Part shown: positions 17,590-25,895 of the stretch, piece after piece
Layout: the number at the start of each line of letters is the position of its first letter
How positions within the stretch are numbered: position 1 is the stretch's first letter
Source: Corynebacterium variabile
GTDB taxonomy: Bacteria; Actinomycetota; Actinomycetes; Mycobacteriales; Mycobacteriaceae
Direction of reading: 5' to 3'
Assembly (NCBI RefSeq): GCF_006539825.1
Contig: NZ_BJNT01000013.1
Span: 62,001-126,000, forward strand
DNA: 64,000 nt
Notes under the pieces: model-generated
The model's database searches: none
What the model was told of the DNA's origin: nothing
The model's input: the letters and a program-made list of their open reading frames with translations, nothing else
Position numbers and translations under genes: made by a program

Positions 17590-18504
17590 ATGTCTGACCC
17601 CTCTGCTGCAGCCGCTGCAGCCTCCACAGCGTCCGGCGCCACCCCGCGGGACTGGCTCACCGGCGCGCGCCCACACACCTGGGCCAATGCCATCGCCCCC
17701 GTCCTCGCCGGCACGGGCGCGGCCATCTGGGACGACGGGGCGTCCTGGTGGCGGGCGATCCTCGCCGTCATCGTCGCCATGGCCCTGATCATCGGCGTGA
17801 ACTACGCCAACGACTACTCCGACGGCATCCGTGGCACCGACGACGACCGGACCGGCCCGCTGCGGCTGACCGGCTCCGGACTGGTCCCGCCGACGCGCGT
17901 GAAGTACGCCGCCTTCCTGTGCTTCGGCGTGGCCGGGGTCGCGGGAATCGTACTGTCGCTGGCGTCGAGCTGGTGGCTGATCATCGCCGGTGCGGTGTGC
18001 ATCCTCGCGGCATGGTTCTACACCGGCGGTAAGAACCCCTACGGCTACCGGGGGCTCGGCGAGGTCGCCGTGTTCATCTTCTTCGGGCTGGTCGCCGTGC
18101 TCGGCACCGAGTATACCCAGGCCGGGAAGGTGTCGTGGGTCGGTCTGGCGCTGGCGGTGGGCATCGGTTCCCTGTCCGCGGCGGTGAACCTGACCAACAA
18201 CCTGCGTGACATCCCGACCGACGCGGTCGCCGGGAAGACGACGCTCGCCGTGATCCTCGGCGACCGGGGGACCCGGATCCTCTACGTCTCGCTGCTCGTC
18301 GTCTCCGTGGTGATGACGCTGGCGCTGGCCGGTGCGGGGATCGCCGCGCTCATCGGGCTGATCGCCGTGCCGCTGCTCATCGTCGCCGCGCTGCCCGTGG
18401 TGCAGGGCGCGACCGGTAAGGAGCTGATCCCGGTGCTGGGGACCACCGGGCGGGCGATGCTGGTGTGGTCGGTCGCGATGTTCATCGCGATGCTGCTGGT
18501 GTAG
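17590..18504 (+). CDS. menA: 1,4-Dihydroxy-2-naphthoate polyprenyltransferase
   Basis: Integral membrane UbiA-family prenyltransferase that joins DHNA to the polyprenyl tail, giving demethylmenaquinone. The 304-aa protein shows both Asp-rich motifs, [17 protein letters not shown] and [22 protein letters not shown], and about eight membrane spans. ATG 17590 is 14 nt after menE. A TACAGT box ends 7 nt before it, so menA may also have its own leaderless promoter. It ends back to back with the DUF4229 gene. Confidence 0.93.
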   Translation: MSDPSAAAAAASTASGATPRDWLTGARPHTWANAIAPVLAGTGAAIWDDGASWWRAILAVIVAMALIIGVNYANDYSDGIRGTDDDRTGPLRLTGSGLVPPTRVKYAAFLCFGVAGVAGIVLSLASSWWLIIAGAVCILAAWFYTGGKNPYGYRGLGEVAVFIFFGLVAVLGTEYTQAGKVSWVGLALAVGIGSLSAAVNLTNNLRDIPTDAVAGKTTLAVILGDRGTRILYVSLLVVSVVMTLALAGAGIAALIGLIAVPLLIVAALPVVQGATGKELIPVLGTTGRAMLVWSVAMFIAMLLV

Positions 18505-18879
18505 TCAGTCCAGCCGTTCCTCGAGCTGGGCACGCATCTGGTCCTTGTGGGCGCGGCGACCGGCGTCCCGGACGGCGAGGTGCTCGTTGACCCGAAGCCG
18601 CAGTCCCTTGAAGAAGAACATCGACAGCGGGAAGGCGATGATCAGCGCCAGCAGGGCGCTGATCGCCAGGGGGAAGGACTGTCCCATGCCCAGCAGCACG
18701 GCGATGAGCTGGATGACGACGGTCAGCACAATGAACAGCACCAGGCGTGCCAGTCCGTAGAGGACGATGTCGCGCCAGCCCGCGCCGCCGAGCTTGCCGG
18801 GGGCCAGATCGGCGGAGTCGGTGTCGTTGACGGTCTCGTTCACAGTCTCATTCACGCTGTCGTTAGCACTGTCGTTCAC
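18505..18879 (-). CDS. DUF4229 family small membrane protein
   Basis: 124-aa protein with two membrane spans (about residues 42-62 and 70-89) and a basic C-terminal tail (VNEHLAVRDAGRRAHKDQMR), matching DUF4229. The function is unknown. The N-terminal 25 residues repeat N-[DE]-[ST] units (NDSANDSVNETVNETVNDT). GTG 18879 is favoured by a TACAGT box 7 nt upstream. It converges with menA without a gap. Confidence 0.78.
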   Translation of the reverse strand: MNDSANDSVNETVNETVNDTDSADLAPGKLGGAGWRDIVLYGLARLVLFIVLTVVIQLIAVLLGMGQSFPLAISALLALIIAFPLSMFFFKGLRLRVNEHLAVRDAGRRAHKDQMRAQLEERLD

Positions 18880-18993
18880 GACTGCCACTGTACGTTCGTC
18901 GCTGCGTCCCCTCCCAATCCCGTAGCATGGAGGGTCACACCGCACCTGTACTTCCAGACCAGTACGCGACCAGTACGCAAGGAGGGTCCCGCC

Positions 18994-19392
18994 GTGGGCC
19001 GGCTCATCATCCTCATCCTCGTGATCGTCACCGTGATCGTCCTGTGGCGTGCTTTCGGGCCAGGGTCGGGCGACCGCGTCAACGGTCGGCGTTCCCTGGA
19101 CAAGACCCCGAAGAAGGAGGTCAAGGGCCCGGATGATGACCCTGACTTCATGTGGGAGATCCGCAAGGAGCGCTTCAAGGCCCAGCGGGAGAAGGAGCGG
19201 CTCGCGGAGGAGAGTCTGCGCAGTGCCGAGGCCCGGGCGAAGGACGCTGAACGGCGTGCCGCCGAGGCGGAGAAACGTGCGGAGGACGCCGAGACGCAGG
19301 CCCGGGCCGAGCGACCGGACACGTCACGTCAGGACCGCCAGGATCCCGAGGAGCCCGGCGCGGCGGGGTCGGCCGGTTCAGCCGGGGCCTGA
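18994..19392 (+). CDS. Membrane-anchored coiled-coil protein of unknown function
   Basis: 132-aa protein with one N-terminal membrane helix (residues 2-20), then DPDFMWEIRKERFKAQREKERLAEE and an Ala/Glu/Arg heptad-rich segment (about residues 62-110) that should form a coiled coil. It ends in a short Gly/Ser/Ala tail. GTG 18994 follows AAGGAGG. No family assigned with confidence; the topology suggests a cytoplasmic coiled coil tethered to the membrane. Confidence 0.72.
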   Translation: MGRLIILILVIVTVIVLWRAFGPGSGDRVNGRRSLDKTPKKEVKGPDDDPDFMWEIRKERFKAQREKERLAEESLRSAEARAKDAERRAAEAEKRAEDAETQARAERPDTSRQDRQDPEEPGAAGSAGSAGA

Positions 19393-19464
19393 TTCCGGGG
19401 ACTGAGTCCGCCTGACCTCGGGCCCAGCTACCGGCCCCCAGCGACCCCACAGCACTAACCCCCA

Positions 19465-19517
19465 GTTCACCCTGGCATGACAGGTGCACTCCCCGTACCT
19501 CCCATGCCAGGGTGAAC
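19465..19517. repeat. 53-bp hairpin element, copy 1 (left of DUF559 gene)
   Basis: Perfect 15-bp inverted repeat GTTCACCCTGGCATG/CATGCCAGGGTGAAC enclosing a second 6-bp stem AGGTGC/GTACCT (one G-T pair) with loop ACTCCCC, all on one axis at 19491. A related element lies at 20340-20412. Confidence 0.75.
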
Positions 19518-19562
19518 TCGTTGTGAATGGACCACAGCGCCCTGTCGGGAGTCCAACAGGGT

Positions 19563-20323
19563 ATGACTTCTGCATCGGACCCGAACCCCCACGTCAATCA
19601 CGACCTCACCTCCGTCCTTCCCAGAAAGCGTGCCGGGTTGTCGGCGTCCGGAGAGATTCCGCGGAGGACACTTGACCGGGAGTGGACCATTGTCGCTCCC
19701 GGCCGTGTCGTCCCTCCCCCTCGGAGAGACCCGACCTCATGGTGGTGGACGCCCCGACCGCCGTCGTCCAGTGTCTATCCTCGGTGCTCGACGGCCGGCA
19801 CAGATGGCGGGCCCTCGGTATCCCGCAGATGAGGTCCGAGCTGATCTGCGGGGTCCAACTGGTCGATGCTTTCCGGCACAGCACCGGCGTGGAGTGTGAC
19901 GCCGTCAGGGCCGCGGCGAAGATCCGGATCGCCGCGGCCCGACTATCCACCGTGCTCGACCTGTCTGACGGCGGTGCGGAATCCCCCATGGAGACGGTTC
20001 TCCGGCTGCTGGTGCTGGAGTGTCTTCCGCCGGGATACCGGTGGGTGTCCCAGCTCGATCTCGGCCGCGGCCGGTGGGGCGGTACTGCCCCTGACCTGGC
20101 GTGCCCGGAGCTGAAGATCGCGCTGTACTACGACGGTGCCTCACACGATTCTCCTGACGTGCGGGCCAGAGACAAGGCGATCGACCGACAGCTGGAGTCC
20201 GAGGGGCGGCAAGTGCTCCGGTTCAACCGGGCGGATATCGGTGTCGCTTCAGTCCGTCGTGCCGTGCGTGCCGCGGTGCAGGTTGCGCTGGACCTGCTAC
20301 GGATGCCCGGGGTGGCGTCCTGA
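19563..20323 (+). pseudogene. DUF559/AbiEi-antitoxin-like gene, apparently frameshifted
   Basis: Two overlapping frames join into one plausible protein. Frame 1 from ATG 19563 (MTSASDPNPHVNHDLTSVL) runs to the block LDREWTIVAPGRVVPPP, typical of the N-terminal half of these proteins. Frame 2 continues with ERPDLMVVDAPTAVV and ends at 20323 with a PD-(D/E)XK-like tail: LALYYDG-type IALYYDGASHD, RDKAIDRQLESEG, VLRFNRADI. The shift falls at or just after the C5 run at 19716-19720, and one added C would restore a single frame of about 254 codons. The family resembles AbiEi-type antitoxin/Vsr-fold nucleases common in actinobacteria; the function is unknown. Programmed frameshifting or a sequencing error are alternatives. 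Confidence 0.6.
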
Positions 20324-20339
20324 CCCTGGTGCCCGGGCA

Positions 20340-20412
20340 TTCACCATCTGCACACCCTGGCACTGCAGGTACGTTCCCCGTACCTCTCGTGCCAGGATGC
20401 ACCCCGGGTGAA
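20340..20412. repeat. Hairpin element, copy 2 (right of DUF559 gene)
   Basis: Imperfect 73-bp dyad centred on 20376 with nested stems TTCACC/GGTGAA, CCTGGCAC/GTGCCAGG and AGGTAC/GTACCT, and loop GTTCCCC. Compared with copy 1 the loop core TCCCC is kept and one stem pair changes from T-A to C-G, preserving pairing. It may also serve as a two-way terminator between the DUF559 gene and rmlA. Confidence 0.7.
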
Positions 20413-20428
20413 CGATCAGCGCAGACCC

Positions 20429-21304
20429 CTACCGGTCCTTGCCGCGCTCCAGGAGCTCACAGAGGTAGGACGCATAGGCCGACTTGCCGTGGGCGACGGC
20501 TGCAGCGGCGAGACCGGCGTCCCCGATGAAGCCCATCCGCCAGGCGACCTCCTCGGGACACCCGATCTTCAGGCCCTGACGCTGCTCGATGGTGCGGACG
20601 AAGTCGCCGGCGGCCATGAGATTGTCGACGGTGCCGGTGTCCAGCCAGGCCGTACCGCGCGGCAGGATCTCGACCTGCAGGTCACCGCGCTCCAGGTAGG
20701 CGCGGTTGATGTCGGTGATCTCCAGTTCACCGCGGGGCGAGGGCTTCAGCGACCGGGCGATGCCGACCACGTCCGGGGCGTAGAAGTACAGCCCGGGCAC
20801 CGCGTAGTTCGACTGCGGCTGCTCCGGCTTCTCCTCCAGTGAGGTCGCCGTACCGTCGGCGGAGAAGGTCACCACACCGTAGGCCGACGGATCGCGTACC
20901 CAGTAGGCGAAGATGGCGCCACCCTCGACCTCGTGGAAGCGGCGCAGCTGCGTACCCAGACCGGCACCGTAGAAGATGTTGTCACCGAGGACCAGCGCCA
21001 CCGGCTCATCGCCGATGAAGTCCGCCCCGAGGATGAACGCCTCGGCCAGCCCGTTCGGCTTCTCCTGCACCGCGTAGTCGATGGACACCCCGAACTGGGA
21101 ACCGTCGCCGAGCAGGCGTCGGAACTGGTCGTTGTCCTCGGGGGTCGTGATGACGAGGATCTCGCGGACGCCGGCGAGCATCAGGGTGGTCAGCGGGTAG
21201 TAGACCATCGGCTTGTCGTAGACCGGCACGAGCTGCTTCGACACGCCCAGGGTGATCGGACTCAGCCGCGACCCGGTGCCGCCGGCGAGGATGATGCCGC
21301 GCAT
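20429..21304 (-). CDS. rmlA: Glucose-1-phosphate thymidylyltransferase
   Basis: First step of dTDP-L-rhamnose synthesis, joining dTTP and glucose-1-phosphate; rhamnose forms the arabinogalactan linker in this group. The 291-aa protein has the nucleotide-binding [51 protein letters not shown] and [16 protein letters not shown] 21304 overlaps the rmlC stop (TGATG), so translation is coupled. Confidence 0.95.
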   Translation of the reverse strand: MRGIILAGGTGSRLSPITLGVSKQLVPVYDKPMVYYPLTTLMLAGVREILVITTPEDNDQFRRLLGDGSQFGVSIDYAVQEKPNGLAEAFILGADFIGDEPVALVLGDNIFYGAGLGTQLRRFHEVEGGAIFAYWVRDPSAYGVVTFSADGTATSLEEKPEQPQSNYAVPGLYFYAPDVVGIARSLKPSPRGELEITDINRAYLERGDLQVEILPRGTAWLDTGTVDNLMAAGDFVRTIEQRQGLKIGCPEEVAWRMGFIGDAGLAAAAVAHGKSAYASYLCELLERGKDR

Positions 21305-21990
21305 CACTCCCCCTCCCAGCCCTCGGCTTCCGCTGTGGCGGCCTCCCAGTCGTGGCGGAGCTCCTGCTCCCAGCCGCGGCACTCGGAGTAACTCGGGAGG
21401 GACGCCTCGACCTCGCGGTAGCCCGGCGCGTCCCGGTCCTTGTCGGACAGGACCAGATCAGAATCCGCCAACCCGGCGACCGACCAGTCGATGCCGAGCT
21501 TCGGGTCCAGCGGGTTCACGCCGTGTTCGGCGTCCGGGTTGTAGCTCTCGGAGACGAGGTAACAGACCGTCGCCGGACCGGACCCCTCCGGAACGACGAA
21601 TCCGTGCCCCATGCCCACCGGCAGGTACAGGCCACGGCGGTTCTCGGCGGAGAGCTCGACGACGATATGGCGCCCGAAGGTGGTGGAGCCCCGGCGCAGA
21701 TCGACGATGACATCGAGAATCCGGCCCGCCACACAGGTGACGTACTTGGCCTGTCCGGGCGGGACATCGGCGTAGTGGATACCGCGGACGACGCCTTCGA
21801 CGGAGGTGGACAGATTCGCCTGGGGAAGGTCGAGGGGGTAGCCGAGCTTCTCGGCGACGGCGTCCGCCCGGAACCACTCGAGGAAGGTGCCGCGGTCGTC
21901 AGGGAAGATCCTGGGGGTGTTCACCCAGGTACCGGACAGGGGAAGACCGTAGATTCCGGGTTCGTCAGGGATGCCACTGAACTCACTCAT
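21304..21990 (-). CDS. rmlC: dTDP-4-dehydrorhamnose 3,5-epimerase
   Basis: Cupin epimerase, third step of dTDP-rhamnose synthesis. The 228-aa protein has the active-site segment [21 protein letters not shown] (catalytic His), [13 protein letters not shown] and [13 protein letters not shown] (second His region). In C. glutamicum RmlC is fused to RmlD; here it is a stand-alone epimerase and no rmlD lies in the window. ATG 21990 follows TAAACT by 8 nt (leaderless style). Confidence 0.92.
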   Translation of the reverse strand: MSEFSGIPDEPGIYGLPLSGTWVNTPRIFPDDRGTFLEWFRADAVAEKLGYPLDLPQANLSTSVEGVVRGIHYADVPPGQAKYVTCVAGRILDVIVDLRRGSTTFGRHIVVELSAENRRGLYLPVGMGHGFVVPEGSGPATVCYLVSESYNPDAEHGVNPLDPKLGIDWSVAGLADSDLVLSDKDRDAPGYREVEASLPSYSECRGWEQELRHDWEAATAEAEGWEGE

Positions 21991-22061
21991 GACCACAGAG
22001 TTTAGCCGCTCCCCCGGACACGTCCCCGACGCACCGATCTTCTTCTGCTTTTAGCCTCATA

Positions 22062-22091
22062 TTGGAATACATATTTTTGATGGCCTACAAT
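22062..22091 (+). promoter_or_regulatory. Promoter/operator of the desaturase operon
   Basis: TTGGAA (22062) and TACAAT (22086) with an 18-bp spacer, in an island of unusually low GC. ATAT-TGGAATAC-ATAT around the -35 is an imperfect dyad that could be an operator. It is followed by a short leader with GGAGG (22117) before GTG 22128. Confidence 0.6.
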
Positions 22092-22127
22092 GTCAATCTC
22101 CGAGACGAACACCGACGGAGGACCCCC

Positions 22128-23258
22128 GTGAGAATCAACAACCGAATGGCCGCCCGCCTGGGCCGCCTGGCTGAGCTCACCGAGCCTTTCACCACCCCAC
22201 TGCTGCCGACCGACTACGCCGGCCTTTTCAACCCGCTGTTCGGCCGCGAGATCCGAGGACGCGTCACCGCCGTGGACCGCCACGACGACTTCACCACCGT
22301 CACCATCGAGCCCGGCCCCGGTGCCGGACGCTCCTTCACCCGCTTCCAGGCCGGCCAGTTCATCGGCCTCGGCCTGCAGATCGACGGCCGGTGGACCTGG
22401 CGCTGCTACTCGCTGACCAATGCCCCCGAGCTCACCGGCGACCGCCTGCACCGCAGCGAACGTCGACTCACCATCTCGGTGAAGCCGGTCCCCGACGGCA
22501 CCATGTCGACACGCATCGCCGACCGACTGCGTCCGGGCCGCATCATCCGGCTCTCCGCCCCCGGCGGCGACTTCCACCTGCCCGATCCCGTGCCCGAGAA
22601 GATCCTGTTCGTCACCGCCGGCGCCGGCGTCACCCCGGTCATGTCCATCCTGCGCTGGCTCGACCAGGAGGCCAGAGCAGGTGGCACAGCAGGTGGTACC
22701 TTCCCGGACGTCGTGCACGTCCACTCGGAACGTGCCACCACCCCCGCCGCCCCGTTCGGCGACGAGCTCACCGCCCTCGCAGCGGAGCAGCCCGGATACA
22801 CTCTCATCCACCGGGACTCCGCCACCGCCGGGCGGCTCCACGCCGAGGACATCCCCGACCTCGTCCCGGATCTCGCCGAGCGGGTCACCCTGGCCTGCGG
22901 CCCGACCCCGTTGCTCGACGACCTACGCACCGTCATCCCCGACATCCGCACCGAGAGCTTCCACGCCACCGACCTGCCCGGCTCCGTCGATCCCGCCGAT
23001 CTCGGCGGCGAGATCGTCCTCGGCAGCACTGGGGTCACGACGTCCTCCACCGGGACAACGACCATCCTCGACGCCGCGGAAGCCGCCGGCGTCCCGCTCA
23101 TCCACGGCTGCCGGATGGGTATCTGCCGCACCTGTGTGACAGCGGTGACGGACGGCACCGCCGTCGACCTGCGCGACGGGGCGGTCTACGGCCCCGGCGA
23201 GCAGATCCGCACCTGCTGTTCCGTCCCCTCCGGCCCACTCGCCATCGCCGTCAACTGA
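22128..23258 (+). CDS. Ferredoxin reductase for fatty-acid desaturase (FAD/NADPH + 2Fe-2S)
   Basis: 376-aa electron-transfer protein expected to pass electrons from NADPH to the desaturase encoded next. Domains in order: FAD-binding FNR fold (about residues 40-140; FQAGQFIGLGLQI and RCYSLTNAPE), NAD-binding fold (about 145-255; FVTAGAGVTPVMSILRWL) and a C-terminal plant-type ferredoxin with the four cluster cysteines in HGCRMGICRTCVTAV and IRTCCSV. GTG 22128 is set by GGAGG 6 nt upstream. It resembles the Rv3230c partner of DesA3 in mycobacteria. Confidence 0.9.
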   Translation: MRINNRMAARLGRLAELTEPFTTPLLPTDYAGLFNPLFGREIRGRVTAVDRHDDFTTVTIEPGPGAGRSFTRFQAGQFIGLGLQIDGRWTWRCYSLTNAPELTGDRLHRSERRLTISVKPVPDGTMSTRIADRLRPGRIIRLSAPGGDFHLPDPVPEKILFVTAGAGVTPVMSILRWLDQEARAGGTAGGTFPDVVHVHSERATTPAAPFGDELTALAAEQPGYTLIHRDSATAGRLHAEDIPDLVPDLAERVTLACGPTPLLDDLRTVIPDIRTESFHATDLPGSVDPADLGGEIVLGSTGVTTSSTGTTTILDAAEAAGVPLIHGCRMGICRTCVTAVTDGTAVDLRDGAVYGPGEQIRTCCSVPSGPLAIAVN

Positions 23259-23294
23259 GTCCGATCTCAACCAAGCCCGATCAAGGAGAAAAAC

Positions 23295-24560
23295 ATGGCT
23301 GTTCAGGACATCACCGCCTACGCCCACCTTACCGACAGGGACATCGAGGAGATCGGACGCCGACTCACCGCGCTCGAGAAGAAGCACCGCGACTCCCTCG
23401 GTGCCAAGGACGCCGGCTACATCAAGGGGCTCATCCGCACCCAGCGTGGCCTCGACCTCGCCGCCCGGGCCGGCACCGTCGCGTCCCCCGCCATCGCGAT
23501 GCCCGCCGCCGCGGTGCTCGGTGTGGCCAAGATCCTCGAGAACCTCGAGATCGGCCACAACGTCATGCACGGCCAGTGGGACTGGATGAACGACCCCGAG
23601 ATCCACTCGTCGACCTGGGAGTGGGACAACACCGGCCCCTCCTCGGGGTGGAAGCACTCCCACAACGTGGTGCACCACACGTACACGAACATCGTCGGCA
23701 TGGACAACGACATCGGCTACGGCATCCTGCGCGTCACCCGTGACCGGAAGTGGAAGCCGTCCACCCTGATGCAGCCGGTGACGAATGTCATCCTGGCGTC
23801 CCTCTTCGAGCTTGCCGTGGGGTTCTACGATGTCGAGCTCGGCCGCTACTTCGCCAAGAAGCAGACCTGGGAGGAGACGAAGCCGCGGCTCGTCGAGACC
23901 GTCCTCAAGGTCGGCAAGCAGTGGGGCAAGGACTACGTCGCCTTTCCCGCCGTCGCCGCCGGCGTCGGCCTCCTCCTCGGCAAGAAGGGAGGACGCCGCG
24001 CCTCGGCGAAGAAGCGCGCCAAGGCGGCCGGACAGGCTGCCCTCGTGGCGAACCTCATGCGCAATGTGTGGGCCTATGCGGTGATCTTCTGCGGCCACTT
24101 CCCCGATGACGTGGAGACGTTCACCAAGCGGACGCTGGACGAGGAGTCCCGCGGTGACTGGTACCTGCGCCAGATGCTCGGCTCGGCAAACTTCCACGGC
24201 GGCAAGGTGCTGACGCTCATGTCCGGCAACCTCAACTACCAGATCGAGCACCACCTCTTCCCCGACATGCCGTCGAACCACCTCGACGAGATCGCCAAGG
24301 AGGTGCAGGCCATCGCCGAGGAGTACGGGCTGCCGTACAACACCGACAGCTTCCCCAGGCAGTTCCTGCAGGTGCAGAAGACGCTGCTCAAGCTGTCCCT
24401 GCCGAACTCGATGCTGCGGGCGAAGGCCTCGAACGCCCCGGAGGTCCGGTCAGACGCGGCGTTCACCGACAACCCGGAGATCGCGGCGCAGACCGGTCAC
24501 CGGCAACTGCGCAAGGGACTCGCGCTGCTGAAGAAGGCCCGACCGAAGATCCTGGCGTAG
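23295..24560 (+). CDS. Membrane acyl-CoA/acyl-lipid desaturase (DesA3-like)
   Basis: Di-iron fatty-acid desaturase of the membrane FA_desaturase family. The 421-aa protein carries the three histidine boxes GHNVMHGQWD, WKHSHNVVHHTYTN and NYQIEHHLFPD, with hydrophobic spans between. In mycobacteria DesA3 is a stearoyl-CoA delta-9 desaturase that works with the reductase encoded upstream; the same role is inferred here. AAGGAG sits 7 nt before ATG 23295, and the gap to the reductase gene is 36 bp. Confidence 0.92.
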   Translation: MAVQDITAYAHLTDRDIEEIGRRLTALEKKHRDSLGAKDAGYIKGLIRTQRGLDLAARAGTVASPAIAMPAAAVLGVAKILENLEIGHNVMHGQWDWMNDPEIHSSTWEWDNTGPSSGWKHSHNVVHHTYTNIVGMDNDIGYGILRVTRDRKWKPSTLMQPVTNVILASLFELAVGFYDVELGRYFAKKQTWEETKPRLVETVLKVGKQWGKDYVAFPAVAAGVGLLLGKKGGRRASAKKRAKAAGQAALVANLMRNVWAYAVIFCGHFPDDVETFTKRTLDEESRGDWYLRQMLGSANFHGGKVLTLMSGNLNYQIEHHLFPDMPSNHLDEIAKEVQAIAEEYGLPYNTDSFPRQFLQVQKTLLKLSLPNSMLRAKASNAPEVRSDAAFTDNPEIAAQTGHRQLRKGLALLKKARPKILA

Positions 24561-24594
24561 GCGGGAGGACGCCGGGGAGGACGCGCGGAACTCC

Positions 24595-24990
24595 TCAGTG
24601 GATCGCGGTCTGGTTGACGAGCGTCCCTCCGGGTCCCACCTGCCAGTTCACGTCCACCCCGGCGTTGGTCCCGGCGGCCTGGCGGACCGGTCCGTCGATC
24701 ACGTGCTGGACAGTGCTGAGGACCGCCACCGTCGTGGACGGTCCGGAGGTGGTGACCAGCGCATCCCCCGCAGAGCCGGCGGTCGCACCGACGGGGACGG
24801 CGGACAGTACCCGTGCCATCGTCGGGTCGACGTACACGTGGCCCGACCGCGGGTAGAGGAACTGGTCCGGGGTCGACGCGGGGGCCGCGGATGCGGCCGG
24901 TGCGCCGAGGGCCGCGACAGCCGCCCCGGCGAGTGCCAGGGTGGACGCGGTGAGGGCGGTTCGGGTGAGGGTCCGGTTCAGTCTCATCAT
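24595..24990 (-). CDS. Small secreted protein of unknown function
   Basis: 131-aa protein with a clear Sec signal peptide: basic start MMRLNRTLTRTALT, a hydrophobic core, and a cleavage site near ASAAPA at about residue 36. The mature part is about 95 aa with one TM-free segment rich in Val/Thr/Gly (VDPTMARVLSAVPVGATAGS) and no cysteine. ATG 24990 lies 8 nt from a TAGGGT box. I do not recognise the family. Confidence 0.72.
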   Translation of the reverse strand: MMRLNRTLTRTALTASTLALAGAAVAALGAPAASAAPASTPDQFLYPRSGHVYVDPTMARVLSAVPVGATAGSAGDALVTTSGPSTTVAVLSTVQHVIDGPVRQAAGTNAGVDVNWQVGPGGTLVNQTAIH

Positions 24991-25027
24991 GGCCCCCGAC
25001 CCTACGCGACCAACCGGCTACCGACGG

Positions 25028-25786
25028 TCAGTTCCAGAGGATGTCGTCGACATCGTCGAGCCCTGCAGACTCGACATCGTAGGTGAAGCTGAGGCCGGTC
25101 GGCGTGATGCCGTCATCACTCTTCGACTCCCAGCTGCGCACCGCACCCCGGTACACCTTGCCGGTCTCCAACTCTCCGGCATCCGACGGCAGGAGGTCGG
25201 CCTCAGGGATGTCACAGTCCTCGCTGCCACCCATGAGGATGTAGTTGGCACCGTTACCGTCATCGTCGACCGCGCCCATGTCCGGCTCCGTGACGAGCTG
25301 GTGGCTTTCCGGATCGGAGGCCTCGCCCTGCCCCAGGAACTCGACGTCGTAGTTCATGCAGATGAAGTGGTCGACATCCGCCGCGTCCTCGTCGTCCAGC
25401 GGAATCTCACCGGAGGCCGTCTCCGTCGAATCCCGGGCGGTGATCTTCCAGTACTGCTGCGCGAAGGTCTCACCCTCGTACTCGGCCTGCTGCGTGACGA
25501 CATACGCCGACTCGCCGTTCTTCAGATGTGAACCCGGGTCCGTGAGGTCGAACCCGTCGGGAGCGCCGACAAGATCGCCGTCTCCGGAGCCGGAATCCTC
25601 TGACGACGAGTCATCCGAGGAGGTGTCGTCGCCGGCAGCGGAGGAATCTGAGGAGTCTGAGGAGTCGGACGAGGACGAGTCAGAGGAATCATCGTCGTCA
25701 GAGGAACAGGATGCCAGTGCGAGGGCGGTAACGGCGATCCCGGCCATCAGGACGTTTCGTTACTTTCTGCGTGTGAGATAAGTCAT
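25028..25786 (-). pseudogene. Lipoprotein gene with an in-frame stop in the signal peptide
   Basis: The open frame starts at ATG 25747 (MAGIAVTALALASC) and gives 239 aa: a lipobox-like LASC, an Asp/Ser low-complexity linker (about residues 15-58) and a globular part containing SAYVVTQQAEYEGETFAQQ and FICMNYDVEFLGQG. Upstream in the same frame lies ATG 25786 coding MTYLTRRK, then TAA (25762-25760), then RNVL directly before MAGI. Reading through the TAA gives a textbook lipoprotein signal with a basic n-region, and ATG 25786 has a GATAGT box 8 nt upstream. The gene therefore looks nonsense-mutated, or it uses the short start with a poor n-region. Its function is unknown. Confidence 0.6.
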
Positions 25787-25849
25787 GCAGCGAAACTATC
25801 ATTTGCGAGAGGACCTCGGGAACAGGATCGGGAAATCTCACCTCCCGGG

Positions 25850-25895
25850 CGCTGTCAGGGGGCACCGTCAGGGCGCTGTCAGGGCACCGTCAGGG
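25850..25895. repeat. Short tandem repeat at the 3' end of rmlB
   Basis: Two near-identical units of 24 and 22 bp (CGCTGTCAGGG..CACCGTCAGGG) in tandem, giving four CYGTCAGGG motifs. The second unit overlaps the rmlB stop codon. Confidence 0.7.
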
